Counted from the first letter of the stretch, positions 25,687-36,888 are shown. The stretch: 64,000 nt of DNA from Paenibacillus sp. FSL K6-0276 (GCF_037977235.1 NZ_CP150276.1:5456001-5520000); one strand, 5' to 3'. A program made the numbers and translations. Notes: a model not told the origin generated them from the sequence alone.

Positions 25687-26157
25687 TTAATTTCCAGAGC
25701 CTGCCGGAGCGCCAAAAGCCTGCACAATCTGCACATCTTCAAACGTAAAGCTCACTTCTTCTTCCAGCGCATCTGATTCTGTATCCAGAGAGGCCATGAT
25801 GACACTATCAAGGTTCACTCCTTTTAAAATAATGCGTTGTGCTCCCACGCTAGATGATGGATCTTCGTTCGTAACTTCAATATCGAAGTACTGATCGACA
25901 CCTGTATTCATATAATCGAGCATCATCTGGCGGAAACGACTAGTCATATAAAAAATCGTCATCGAACCGCTGCCCGACCATCCTGTCGCTTTATGCTGAA
26001 CACCACGGCGGCCCAGTGTCTTCACTTCTGCCTTTGTTTTTTCTACCGTTGCTTCAAGTGTTTTCACATAGAACATCTCTTCAGTTTGCGTACCAATCAC
26101 GGCATACGCACGGCCCTCCTGGCCGGAAATCGTATCGCTAGCTTTTAAAAATGCCAT
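25687..26157 (-). CDS. xkdM: Tail tube protein XkdM
   Basis: The 156-residue protein has the XkdM/gp19-like tube pattern (SGQEGRAYAVIGTQTEEMFYVKTLEATVEKTKAEVKTLGRRGVQHK) and a closing VSFTFEDVQIVQ strand. Tube monomers stack as hexamer rings inside the sheath. It follows the sheath gene directly, with one base between them. The 119 bp after its stop contain no gene and lead to the chaperone gene. Confidence 0.93.
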   Translation of the reverse strand: MAFLKASDTISGQEGRAYAVIGTQTEEMFYVKTLEATVEKTKAEVKTLGRRGVQHKATGWSGSGSMTIFYMTSRFRQMMLDYMNTGVDQYFDIEVTNEDPSSSVGAQRIILKGVNLDSVIMASLDTESDALEEEVSFTFEDVQIVQAFGAPAGSGN

Positions 26158-26158
26158 C

Positions 26159-27481
26159 TTAAACCACCTTCACTTTCATATATACTTTTTCTACGGAATC
26201 TACCGGCTTCACAGCCACGTCGAGCACAATGCTATCGCTATCCGCACCTGCCACAACGACAACATCGGTCTGCGCATTAAAGCTTTCAATCGCCCCAATA
26301 TCTTGCAGCTCATTCATGTAAGTCGCACATTGTGACCAGAACAAAGCCCGTCCATCTTCATTATTCGCTACCTTACCGATATAGTAGTTTTCAAAAATAC
26401 GCTTCAAATCATTCGCAATCCCATCCAGCACGCGCAGCACACGATTTTTAGAGAACGCTTTGCCTTTATCCGGAGAGAATGCCGTAAACGTGTTAATATC
26501 CTGCTCCACCACGGCCCGACCTCCACTGTAAGTAAAGAGCAGTTCTCCTTGCAACAAAGCTGCTATCGTCTCAGAATGGCTAAGCCGCACATCAGCGTCA
26601 ACCGAGTCGTCATATCCCTGATAAGTAAGCGATTGATTCACCGCAGCAGCAGCCGTAGCACCGGCTACCCAAGCAACAGCATTGTTGTTGTCAATCGTAG
26701 TTCCGTCACTTAGTACTACCCCATTCTTCACGCTGATCACACCCTCATGACCCGCAGTCGCATAATCCGATAGTACAGCCTGCACTTTCTTACCTTCAGT
26801 ATCCCGCAGTCGTCTCACAAAGGAGCTATACAGCGCCTTAAGCGTACTATCCTGCGATACTAGTCCAACCGTTTGGAACTCAAGTACCTCAAGAGCAGAC
26901 AGGAAATCACTGTGCGCTCCGTTCGTCACCGTACCATTCGCCCCGCCTGTAAGCGGCATGCCTGCGATCAGCTTCAAGCCTTCTGCACCATTTTTCTGAA
27001 ATTGAACATAATCGTTGGCGACTAACTCCTCAGCCGTTCCAACTGTTTGCTTATTCAGTTCAGTTCCATTCAGCAGTGTCTTTACATCAAAAAGAGCATT
27101 ATTCTCAATATTCTTCTCAATAACAACAGAAAGATCGTTTCCGCGTACACCGCCGTATTTAGCAGTTACCTGCAGACCATTGTTCGTAACTGCTGCTTTG
27201 ACGCCATCATTCAGACGATAGAGCAGTAACGTTCCTGCACGTTTCAGCGCTTCGCGTACTGGCAGCAATGTTAGATGCTCCAAATCATAACCTAGTAGCT
27301 TATTTACATCGTCCTGCGGGGTAATCTTCATCATCACTCCAGGTTCTCCCCAAGATAGGGCAAGAGCCAAAGCAGTAATGCCGCGTTCTCCCATTTTACC
27401 GATGGCACCTTGATTTGATGCTACATTTACGTACACCCCGGGGCGCACCTTGTTTTGAGTTGTCCATGTTCCGCCTGCCAT
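26159..27481 (-). CDS. xkdK: Contractile tail sheath protein XkdK
   Basis: The 440-residue protein begins AGGTWTTQNKVRPGVYVNV, the typical sheath N-terminal strand, and ends with the conserved sheath C-terminal domain including GKAFSKNRVLRVLDGIANDLKRIFENYYIGKV. Contractile sheath subunits drive the tube through the target envelope, so this gene shows the particle is myovirus-type. Its ATG overlaps the stop of the preceding small gene by one base. Confidence 0.95.
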   Translation of the reverse strand: MAGGTWTTQNKVRPGVYVNVASNQGAIGKMGERGITALALALSWGEPGVMMKITPQDDVNKLLGYDLEHLTLLPVREALKRAGTLLLYRLNDGVKAAVTNNGLQVTAKYGGVRGNDLSVVIEKNIENNALFDVKTLLNGTELNKQTVGTAEELVANDYVQFQKNGAEGLKLIAGMPLTGGANGTVTNGAHSDFLSALEVLEFQTVGLVSQDSTLKALYSSFVRRLRDTEGKKVQAVLSDYATAGHEGVISVKNGVVLSDGTTIDNNNAVAWVAGATAAAAVNQSLTYQGYDDSVDADVRLSHSETIAALLQGELLFTYSGGRAVVEQDINTFTAFSPDKGKAFSKNRVLRVLDGIANDLKRIFENYYIGKVANNEDGRALFWSQCATYMNELQDIGAIESFNAQTDVVVVAGADSDSIVLDVAVKPVDSVEKVYMKVKVV

Positions 27482-27660
27482 TAGTTCAAAACCTCCTTAT
27501 TAATAAACAATCCCACAGATTGCTTCGCTTCTTCGATCGTATAACTTTTGTCATCCTGCAAAATAACGTTCAGCACATCCTTTTCCTTAGCCGTAAAAAG
27601 CGATGAATTCACAATCTGCTCTTTACCAAAACGATCTCCATTACTCACCTTTGTGCTCAT
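27481..27660 (-). CDS. Small conserved-position phage protein (59 aa)
   Basis: This frame starts at an ATG behind GGAGGAG, overlaps the upstream gene by ATGA and the sheath gene by TAATG. The product MSTKVSNGDRFGKEQIVNSSLFTA is followed by a predicted helix-rich domain (KEKDVLNVILQDDKSYTIEEAKQSV). No named family is recognised with confidence. Its fully coupled position directly before the sheath gene resembles the XkdI/XkdJ place in PBSX, suggesting a tail-completion or connector-associated role. Confidence 0.75.
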   Translation of the reverse strand: MSTKVSNGDRFGKEQIVNSSLFTAKEKDVLNVILQDDKSYTIEEAKQSVGLFINKEVLN

Positions 27661-28073
27661 TTCAATCTTTCTCCTCCAATCATTTGGCCCATTCTAATAG
27701 AGTCAGGCTTCTCACTTTGCAAATACACCATATAGTCCGTCGTAAAAAGCGGCCCATGCCCCTCTACTCCAGCTTCCCAGGCTTGCCTAACTACACGAAA
27801 GGAGCCACCCTCTTGCTCCATCCCTGCCATTGCTTCACTTAGCTTATCAGCCATTCTTTCGGCCTCCAGCAGACTTCCCTGTTCATAACGGATACCAAGG
27901 CGATAGACCGCTAAATATCTGCCTTCCCGCTGCCGATCCAGAGTCGCTGTGATCAGTCCGGGATAAAAATAAGCCGTCTGAGGTTTCTCCCCCTCCACAT
28001 ATACAGGCACATCTGGAAAGTACCTCTCCAGCGCACTCGTAATGTGTTCTCGTAATTGTTGTACCGACATCAC
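27657..28073 (-). CDS. Tail terminator-like protein (DUF6838 type)
   Basis: The 138-residue protein has an N-terminal helix QQLREHITSALERYFPDVPVY, then YFYPGLITATLDRQREGRYLAVYRLGIRY, typical of small phage proteins that cap the tail tube (gpU-like fold) and lie just upstream of the sheath gene. The second ATG codon (28070) follows GGAGTG closely and may be the true start. It is the first well-supported gene of the late tail operon. Confidence 0.7.
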   Translation of the reverse strand: MMSVQQLREHITSALERYFPDVPVYVEGEKPQTAYFYPGLITATLDRQREGRYLAVYRLGIRYEQGSLLEAERMADKLSEAMAGMEQEGGSFRVVRQAWEAGVEGHGPLFTTDYMVYLQSEKPDSIRMGQMIGGERLK

Positions 28074-28141
28074 TCCATTCCTTTCTGAACTGCGGCGGTT
28101 CGCCGATCTTTGATGGTGTTAACCTTCAATTGCATTAACAT
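28070..28141 (-). CDS. Possible leader ORF (23 aa) before the tail operon
   Basis: A short frame (MLMQLKVNTIKDRRTAAVQKGME) starts behind AGGGGGTG and ends in ATGGAGTGATG, overlapping the next gene. The good ribosome-binding site and the overlap argue for translation. It lies just downstream of a terminator hairpin. It could be a coupling leader or a tiny protein; no function is known. Confidence 0.4.
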   Translation of the reverse strand: MLMQLKVNTIKDRRTAAVQKGME

Positions 28142-28330
28142 TAAGAAGACACCCCCTCTACTAAATTTAAGAACAAAAAAGGATACTATCCGAGGTTGGA
28201 TAATACCCTTCTGCACTAGGCCAATGCCAAAAGAATCTTTCACCGCTAGATTTGTTCTCATCACCACTAGGGCGGAACTATTAGCAGAGCATTCATGCTC
28301 TTGCGGTGTTCTTTTTGCTTCATTTGCCAT
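28070..28330 (-). CDS. Doubtful hypothetical protein (86 aa) crossing a terminator
   Basis: The frame starts MANEAKRTPQEHECSANSSAL at 28330, with TGGAGG 12 bases upstream, and shares its last 23 codons with the short leader frame. A strong terminator hairpin (28168-28208) sits inside it. The N-terminal half looks like a small Cys-containing phage protein; the C-terminal part probably reflects an open frame through regulatory DNA. Keep as tentative. Confidence 0.3.
   Translation of the reverse strand: MANEAKRTPQEHECSANSSALVVMRTNLAVKDSFGIGLVQKGIIQPRIVSFFVLKFSRGGVFLMLMQLKVNTIKDRRTAAVQKGME
28168..28208 (-). terminator. Terminator-like hairpin upstream of the tail operon
   Basis: On the minus strand GGGTATTATCC pairs with GGATAGTATCC around AACCTC and is followed by TTTTTTGTTCTT. 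It would stop transcripts coming from the arpU side before the tail genes unless antitermination occurs. Confidence 0.75.
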
Positions 28331-28440
28331 GTTATAATCATACCTCCATATTTTCCTTGCGGAGATGGTAAACGGACGAGGTTTCGGCTGACTTAGGGAT
28401 GGTATAGAGCGGTTTTTCGGAGGATCGTTCTCTCGATTAA

Positions 28441-28480
28441 AAAAGACCATATCATCCATTCGGACGACATAGTCTTTAGT
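28441..28480 (-). terminator. Terminator after the arpU-like gene
   Basis: AAAGACTATGTCGTCC and GGATGATATGGTCTTT form a stem with 13 of 16 pairs over a GAAT loop, followed by TTTAATC. It lies 16 bp beyond the arpU-like stop, making that gene a separate transcript. Confidence 0.7.
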
Positions 28481-28495
28481 AACAATCTATATCTC

Positions 28496-28996
28496 TTAGG
28501 TAATGCTAATCTTCTCTTTCTTCACTCTGGGCGCTGTAGTTACTAAGGTATGGAGAGACAGTAATCCGAGATCCGTTAAAGCCAATGCCATCTTATAAAA
28601 AGCCTTCGAGCGTATCTTCACGTAAGTATCCTTACTTACCGGTGGATCAAACACATGATTGTAAATCGTATAATCGTACGTTTCGTCTCTTTTCATATAA
28701 CGTTCCCTTACTAGCTGCTGCTCCCTCGTATCGAGTCTCTCTACCACAGAGTCTATCGCCGAACAAAAAGCCCTTCTAGCAGCCGGTATATCCACATTAT
28801 AAGAAGCTATCGCAGCAGTCTGATCAGTAACAGTATTGGTAGGACCATGAAATCTTTCTGTATAAGAATACGTAGTGCTAGCTTCCTTAGCCTCAAATGT
28901 AACGGTCTTAAAAATACGGTATTTCTCCAACATGCTCTCTATAGTGACCTGGGTTCGGCGACGGTCCAACTCTGGTAAAGCTGATAAGTTCATCAT
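28496..28996 (-). CDS. ArpU-family phage late transcriptional regulator
   Basis: The 166-residue protein has an N-terminal helical segment (RRRTQVTIESMLEKYRIFKTV), a sigma-like LDTREQQLVRERYM motif (about 95-110) and a C-terminal helix-turn-helix ending VSKDTYVKIRSKAFYKMALALTDLG. This matches the ArpU/RinA-like family that activates late phage genes. The start is behind AAGGAG. It is divergent from the XRE repressor gene and is probably the switch that turns on the tail/lysis operon downstream. Confidence 0.78.
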   Translation of the reverse strand: MMNLSALPELDRRRTQVTIESMLEKYRIFKTVTFEAKEASTTYSYTERFHGPTNTVTDQTAAIASYNVDIPAARRAFCSAIDSVVERLDTREQQLVRERYMKRDETYDYTIYNHVFDPPVSKDTYVKIRSKAFYKMALALTDLGLLSLHTLVTTAPRVKKEKISIT

Positions 28997-29184
28997 TTAT
29001 GCACTCCTTTTGGTTTGACAGAATGAGATTAAATATGCGGAAGTTTCCAGACCATTGTGTTAAAATAAAAAAAGTGTTCGTATTCTGTTCGTATTTTTCT
29101 ATAATATACCACTTCATTACCAATCTCGTAAAACCCCATTTTAGTCTGTTTTGGGCGAAATAAAGTATAAATCCACCGTTTATC

Positions 29185-29232
29185 TTGCCTTTTGGCAATA
29201 ATATGTTCTTTGTTGTTTACCAATTGGCATAA
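29185..29232. promoter_or_regulatory. Candidate repressor operator sites
   Basis: TTGCC-TTTT-GGCAA (29185-29198) is a perfect palindrome. A second site around 29217-29232, with TTTACCAATTGG followed by CATAATT, repeats the TTGGCA-ATAAT word of the first. Both lie in the divergent arpU/XRE region and overlap the XRE promoter, as expected of autoregulated phage repressors. Confidence 0.5.
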
Positions 29233-29252
29233 TTGTCTTATATTAATATCAT
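29224..29252 (+). promoter_or_regulatory. Promoter of the XRE repressor gene
   Basis: TTGGCA, a 17-base spacer and TATCAT, ending 28 bp before the repressor start codon. The -35 box lies inside the candidate operator. Confidence 0.6.
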
Positions 29253-29280
29253 AAGCTTCAGTCTATAAGGAGTGGTTGAG

Positions 29281-29709
29281 ATGAAACTAGAATTTGGGGA
29301 TTACATGAAGCAACTTCGCGAAACGAAGGGACTCACTATTAATCAATTGGCAGCAGCAGCGGGTATTAGCGGATCACAGATTTCACGGATTGAAAATGGT
29401 CTAAGAGGAGTTCCTAAGCCAACTACATTACGCAAAATAGCAGAGGCTACAGGCGTCCCGTACGAAGAGCTAATGGATCAAGCAGGGTATTTGCAGGAAC
29501 AGGCCCTTCCAAGCGAAGAGGTTGTCCCAGAGTGGGCTACAAGCAAGGATAAGCGTGACTTTCGTAAAATGCTAGAGGATGATGGCGAGCTGATGTTTGA
29601 TGGGATTCCATTAGACAAGGAAGACAAGCAGAGGATAAAAGATGTATTGACCGGCTTATTCTGGGAAGCCAAACAGATGAATAAGAGAAATAAATCCAAC
29701 AACACTTAA
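29281..29709 (+). CDS. XRE-family (Cro/cI-type) repressor
   Basis: With the ATG at 29281 eight bases after AAGGAG, the protein has 142 residues. Residues about 5-65 form an HTH_3 domain (LRETKGLTINQLAAAAGISGSQISRIENGLRGVPKPTTLRKIAEATGV). The C-terminal half is acidic and ends in a basic tail without a LexA-like self-cleavage domain. The adjacent ImmA/IrrE-like protease gene suggests that derepression occurs by proteolysis by that partner, as in ICEBs1 ImmR/ImmA. Confidence 0.88.
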   Translation: MKLEFGDYMKQLRETKGLTINQLAAAAGISGSQISRIENGLRGVPKPTTLRKIAEATGVPYEELMDQAGYLQEQALPSEEVVPEWATSKDKRDFRKMLEDDGELMFDGIPLDKEDKQRIKDVLTGLFWEAKQMNKRNKSNNT

Positions 29710-29740
29710 TAACTACACTAACATGCTGCAGGTGAAGAAT

Positions 29741-30154
29741 ATGGATGAACTGATCAATAATCTGATTAAAAAATATAAAACCAACTGCCCGTTCGAGCTG
29801 GCCTCAGCGCTAGGTATTCACATTCGTTTCATGAACCTTGGGACAGGCACAAAGGGATTATATTACCGAAAACTAAGAAGAAGATTTATCGTCATTCATA
29901 ATGAGTTGCCAGTTGAGTGGCAGCGCTTCGTTTGTGCGCATGAATTAGGACATGATCGCCTTCATAAGGGGATTAACCGTTTTTTCCTGGAGGAAAGCTC
30001 CTACTTCTCTCCTGGGAAGCTTGAACGTCAAGCTAATCTCTTTGCCGTAAAGCTACTGTCAACAGGCAGCAATCCTGAGCAAGAAGAATCATGGAAAAGT
30101 TATTATCTACGGATTGGCATTCCACCGGAAGTCCGATTTCTTTTGGAAGAATGA
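29741..30154 (+). CDS. ImmA/IrrE family metallo-endopeptidase
   Basis: Starting at the ATG at 29741, five bases after AGGTGA, the protein has 137 residues. The zinc-protease motif HExxH is present as CAHELGHDRLH (about residues 70-80), with a later RQANLFAVKLL segment typical of the ImmA family. Such proteases cleave the cognate XRE repressor in response to DNA damage or other signals. It follows the repressor gene in the same operon and should control induction of the tail locus. Confidence 0.9.
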   Translation: MDELINNLIKKYKTNCPFELASALGIHIRFMNLGTGTKGLYYRKLRRRFIVIHNELPVEWQRFVCAHELGHDRLHKGINRFFLEESSYFSPGKLERQANLFAVKLLSTGSNPEQEESWKSYYLRIGIPPEVRFLLEE

Positions 30155-30203
30155 TAGAACATACCTTTCATGAATATATGCGTGTTTTTAATTAATACAT
30201 AAC

Positions 30204-30233
30204 AAAAAAAGCTCTTACCGAAGTAAGAGCTTT
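30204..30233 (-). terminator. Terminator of the rRNA-tRNA operon (possibly bidirectional)
   Basis: GCTCTTAC and GTAAGAGC form an 8-bp stem; on the minus strand seven T residues follow, on the plus strand only three. It ends the tRNA array and may also stop the repressor-protease transcript. Confidence 0.85.
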
Positions 30234-30255
30234 CTAAGAGCGATTAAGCTAAGTA

Positions 30256-30329
30256 TCGGGATGACACGATTTGAACATGCGACCCCCTGGTCCCAAACCA
30301 GGTGCTCTACCAAGCTGAGCTACATCCCG
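30256..30329 (-). tRNA. tRNA-Pro(TGG), copy 1
   Basis: Cloverleaf with anticodon loop TTTGGGA and acceptor CGGGATG/CATCCCG. The CCA end is not encoded. It is identical to the copy at 30429-30502. Confidence 0.95.
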
Positions 30330-30343
30330 TTACTATAAAATTA

Positions 30344-30417
30344 TGGAGCGGGTGATGGGAATCGAACCCACGCTATCAGCTTGGAAGGCTGAAGTTCTAC
30401 CATTGAACTACACCCGC
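30344..30417 (-). tRNA. tRNA-Gly(TCC)
   Basis: Acceptor GCGGGTG/CACCCGC and anticodon loop CTTCCAA; CCA is encoded. It lies between the two identical proline tRNAs. Confidence 0.95.
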
Positions 30418-30428
30418 AAAGGTGAAAA

Positions 30429-30502
30429 TCGGGATGACACGATTTGAACATGCGACCCCCTGGTCCCAAACCAGGTGCTCTACCAAGCTGAGCTACATCC
30501 CG
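30429..30502 (-). tRNA. tRNA-Pro(TGG), copy 2
   Basis: Same mature sequence as the copy at 30256-30329, again without encoded CCA. Confidence 0.95.
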
Positions 30503-30533
30503 TTAAAATACTATAATTGCTTAATAAAAAAAA

Positions 30534-30610
30534 TGGCGCGCCCTGAGAGATTCGAACTCCCGGCCTTTTGATTCGTAGTCAAACGCTCTATCCAGCTGAG
30601 CTAAGGGCGC
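30534..30610 (-). tRNA. tRNA-Arg(ACG)
   Basis: Acceptor GCGCCCT and anticodon loop CTACGAA; CCA is encoded. The A34 is expected to be modified to inosine to read CGN codons. Confidence 0.95.
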
Positions 30611-30618
30611 AAAAATTA

Positions 30619-30693
30619 TGGAGCGGACGACGGGAATCGAACCCGCGACCCTCGCCTTGGCAAGGCGATGCTCTACCGCTGAGCCACGTCCGC
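30619..30693 (-). tRNA. tRNA-Gly(GCC)
   Basis: Acceptor GCGGACG/CGTCCGC, anticodon loop TTGCCAA; CCA encoded. Confidence 0.95.
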
Positions 30694-30699
30694 AATAAG

Positions 30700-30783
30700 T
30701 GGTGCGCGTGAAGGGACTTGAACCCCCACGTCGTGAAACGCCAGATCCTAAGTCTGGTGCGTCTGCCATTCCGCCACACGCGC
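30700..30783 (-). tRNA. tRNA-Leu(TAG)
   Basis: Class II tRNA with a variable arm, acceptor GCGCGTG/CACGCGC and anticodon loop CTTAGGA; CCA encoded. Confidence 0.95.
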
Positions 30784-30798
30784 ATGTAATAATAAAAG

Positions 30799-30871
30799 TG
30801 AGCCATGAAGGACTCGAACCTTCGACACCCTGATTAAAAGTCAGGTGCTCTACCAACTGAGCTAATGGCTC
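30799..30871 (-). tRNA. tRNA-Lys(TTT)
   Basis: Acceptor GAGCCAT/ATGGCTC and anticodon loop CTTTTAA; CCA not encoded. Confidence 0.95.
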
Positions 30872-30876
30872 GCACT

Positions 30877-30951
30877 TGGCTGGGGATATAGGATTCGAAC
30901 CTATGAGTGACGGAGTCAAAGTCCGTTGCCTTACCGCTTGGCTAATCCCCA
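30877..30951 (-). tRNA. tRNA-Gln(TTG)
   Basis: Acceptor TGGGGAT/ATCCCCA with G discriminator, anticodon loop CTTTGAC; CCA encoded. Confidence 0.95.
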
Positions 30952-31003
30952 TTGATGGATTCCTCTATGTTGCCCATAATCTCTTCGAATATCAAGAAGA
31001 TTA

Positions 31004-31079
31004 TGGTGGAGGCTGAGGGGATCGAACCCCCGACCCTCTGCTTGTAAGGCAGATGCTCTCCCAGCTGAGCTAAGCCTCC
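31004..31079 (-). tRNA. tRNA-Val(TAC)
   Basis: Acceptor GGAGGCT/AGCCTCC, anticodon loop CTTACAA; CCA encoded. An imperfect ATAATCT/AGATTAT hairpin lies just beyond its 3' end and could be a processing element. Confidence 0.95.
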
Positions 31080-31119
31080 ATATCTATGGGACCCTCAAGG
31101 GGTAAGGATAAGTAAAAGT

Positions 31120-31194
31120 TGGTGACCCGTATGGGATTCGAACCCATGTTACCTCCGTGAAAGGGAGGTGTCTTAACCCCTTGACCAACGGGCC
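31120..31194 (-). tRNA. tRNA-Glu(TTC)
   Basis: Acceptor GGCCCGT/ACGGGTC, anticodon loop CTTTCAC; CCA encoded. Confidence 0.95.
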
Positions 31195-31205
31195 TTGCAA
31201 ATCTG

Positions 31206-31281
31206 TGGAGCTCTCAACCGGATTCGAACCGGTGACCTCTTCCTTACCATGGAAGCACTCTACCTGCTGAGCTATGAGAGC
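31206..31281 (-). tRNA. tRNA-Thr(GGT)
   Basis: Acceptor GCTCTCA/TGAGAGC, anticodon loop ATGGTAA; CCA encoded. Confidence 0.94.
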
Positions 31282-31282
31282 A

Positions 31283-31358
31283 TGGCTCCCCGAACAGGAC
31301 TCGAACCTGTGACAACTCGATTAACAGTCGAGTGCTCTACCAACTGAGCTATCAGGGA
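31283..31358 (-). tRNA. tRNA-Asn(GTT)
   Basis: Acceptor TCCCTGA/TCGGGGA, anticodon loop CTGTTAA; CCA encoded. It is the first tRNA after the distal 5S rRNA. Confidence 0.95.
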
Positions 31359-31365
31359 ATATCCG

Positions 31366-31482
31366 CTTGGCAACGTCCTACTCTCCCAGGACCCTTCGGT
31401 CCAAGTACCATCGGCGCTGGAGGGCTTAACGGTCGTGTTCGGAATGGGTACGCGTGGAACCCCTCCGCTATCGCCACCAAAC
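31366..31482 (-). rRNA. rrf: 5S ribosomal RNA (distal copy)
   Basis: About 117 nt, starting TTTGGTGGCGATAGCGGAGG and ending in a TTGCCAAGC tail. It follows the 23S gene as usual and precedes the tRNA array. It differs from the spacer copy at a few positions (for example ATTCCGAA versus ATCCCGAA and ACGTTGCC versus ACGCCGCC). Confidence 0.96.
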
Positions 31483-31515
31483 GGGCATTTACAGCGTAAA
31501 TGCTCAGGCTTGATC

Positions 31516-31550
31516 GCCTGAAAACTGAATCCGAATCGAATTTGCATTTT
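31516..31550 (-). ncRNA. 23S precursor processing stem, 3' arm
   Basis: The minus-strand trailer AAAATGCAAATTCG-TTCGG and following bases are nearly complementary to the 23S leader at 34584-34619. The two arms should form the RNase III-type stalk bracketing 23S rRNA. Confidence 0.7.
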
Positions 31551-31560
31551 AAGTATAGGA

Positions 31561-34484
<2,924 letters not shown>

Positions 34485-34583
34485 TTGATTTTTCCGCAGG
34501 AAAATATCATACAATGACATTTCTTTTGGAATCATCTCACTAATAACTTTAACTTGTTTGCACAAGTTGCTAAAAGATGTTCT

Positions 34584-34619
34584 AAAACGCAAATTCGTTT
34601 CGGTATCCAGTTTTCAAGG
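34584..34619 (-). ncRNA. 23S precursor processing stem, 5' arm
   Basis: CCTTGAAAACTGGATACCG and following bases pair with the trailer at 31516-31550 with only a few mismatches, forming the expected 23S precursor stalk. Confidence 0.7.
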
Positions 34620-34655
34620 ATCAATGTTAAAGAAGATATTGAATTTTAAAAATTA

Positions 34656-34731
34656 TGGTGGAGCCAAGCGGGATCGAACCGCTGACCTCCTGCTTGCAAG
34701 GCAGGCGCTCTCCCAGCTGAGCTATGGCCCC
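34656..34731 (-). tRNA. tRNA-Ala(TGC) in the 16S-23S spacer
   Basis: Acceptor GGGGCCA/TGGCTCC, anticodon loop CTTGCAA; CCA encoded. Confidence 0.96.
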
Positions 34732-34815
34732 ATAAAATTCACTCCAAAAAGTGAAGTGTAGCTTCGAAGCTAATTCCGATTACTTTTCGGAGGCCTCATA
34801 CTTTATAAAGTTATA

Positions 34816-34892
34816 TGGTGGGCCTTGGTGGACTCGAACCACCGACCTCACCCTTATCAGAGGTGCGCTCTAACCAACTGAGCTAAAAGCCC
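34816..34892 (-). tRNA. tRNA-Ile(GAT) in the 16S-23S spacer
   Basis: Acceptor GGGCTTT/AAGGCCC, anticodon loop CTGATAA; CCA encoded. Confidence 0.96.
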
Positions 34893-34929
34893 ATATAACA
34901 TTGTGAATCAACCAAATAATTGATTGTTC

Positions 34930-35046
34930 GCTTGGCGGCGTCCTACTCTCCCAGGACCCTTCGGTCCAAGTACCATCGGCGCTGGAGGGCTTAACGGTCG
35001 TGTTCGGGATGGGTACGTGTGGAACCCCTCCGCTATCGCCACCAAA
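34930..35046 (-). rRNA. rrf: 5S ribosomal RNA, extra copy inside the 16S-23S spacer
   Basis: A complete 5S sequence begins TTTGGTGGCGATAGCGG and keeps all arms of the distal copy with a few substitutions. It lies between 16S and tRNA-Ile, giving 16S-5S-Ile-Ala-23S-5S. Both copies look intact, so neither is an obvious pseudogene. Confidence 0.95.
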
Positions 35047-35065
35047 CGCATATGAAAGAGACTTG

Positions 35066-35093
35066 CTCTTTCAAAACTGAACACGAGTGAGTG
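35066..35093 (-). ncRNA. 16S precursor processing stem, 3' arm
   Basis: CACTCACTCG-TGTTCAGTTTTGAAAG on the minus strand is nearly perfectly complementary to the leader at 36858-36883, forming the 16S stalk. Confidence 0.75.
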
Positions 35094-35167
35094 TTCGAAC
35101 CCGAGGGTTCTATTGTGGAAGTTAAACTTCCAATTTGAATGTCTTCATTGCAGAAGACGATTCTCCA

Positions 35168-36726
<1,559 letters not shown>

Positions 36727-36857
36727 TTAGTATTGAAAAGAGCGATATGCTCATTTTGAAACATCTGACGAGAAAATTAATTCTCACGATGAAATTTCAA
36801 AAGCGTAAAATACGCTGTGAAACTCATCAGTTTTGGATTTCACTTTCGTGATTTCCC

Positions 36858-36888
36858 ACTCACTCGTTGTTCAGTTTTCAAAGATCAA
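36858..36888 (-). promoter_or_regulatory. rrn leader boxA and 16S stalk 5' arm
   Basis: TGATCTTTGAAAACTGAAC contains the Bacillus-type boxA antitermination word and continues into ACGAGTGAGTG, which pairs with the spacer at 35066-35093. Confidence 0.7.

Noticed and set aside
28070..28459. A 129-codon minus-strand frame starting at 28459
   Set aside because: Its first part lies inside the arpU terminator hairpin and has no ribosome-binding site, and a second terminator lies further inside. Only the shorter frames from 28330 or 28141 are kept, with low confidence.
29013..29040. TTGACA-containing promoter-like sequence on the plus strand
   Set aside because: The box points toward the repressor gene from far upstream without a suitable -10 hexamer at 16-18 bases; the promoter at 29224-29252 fits better.
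13605..30154. A complete temperate prophage or integrative conjugative element
   Set aside because: No integrase, attachment-site duplication, replication, head or conjugation genes are visible, although the repressor-protease pair resembles that of ICEBs1.
30521..30952. Long frames antisense or parallel to the tRNA array and rRNA genes (30521-36851)
   Set aside because: They are explained by tRNA and rRNA genes; the translations merely read tRNA sequence.
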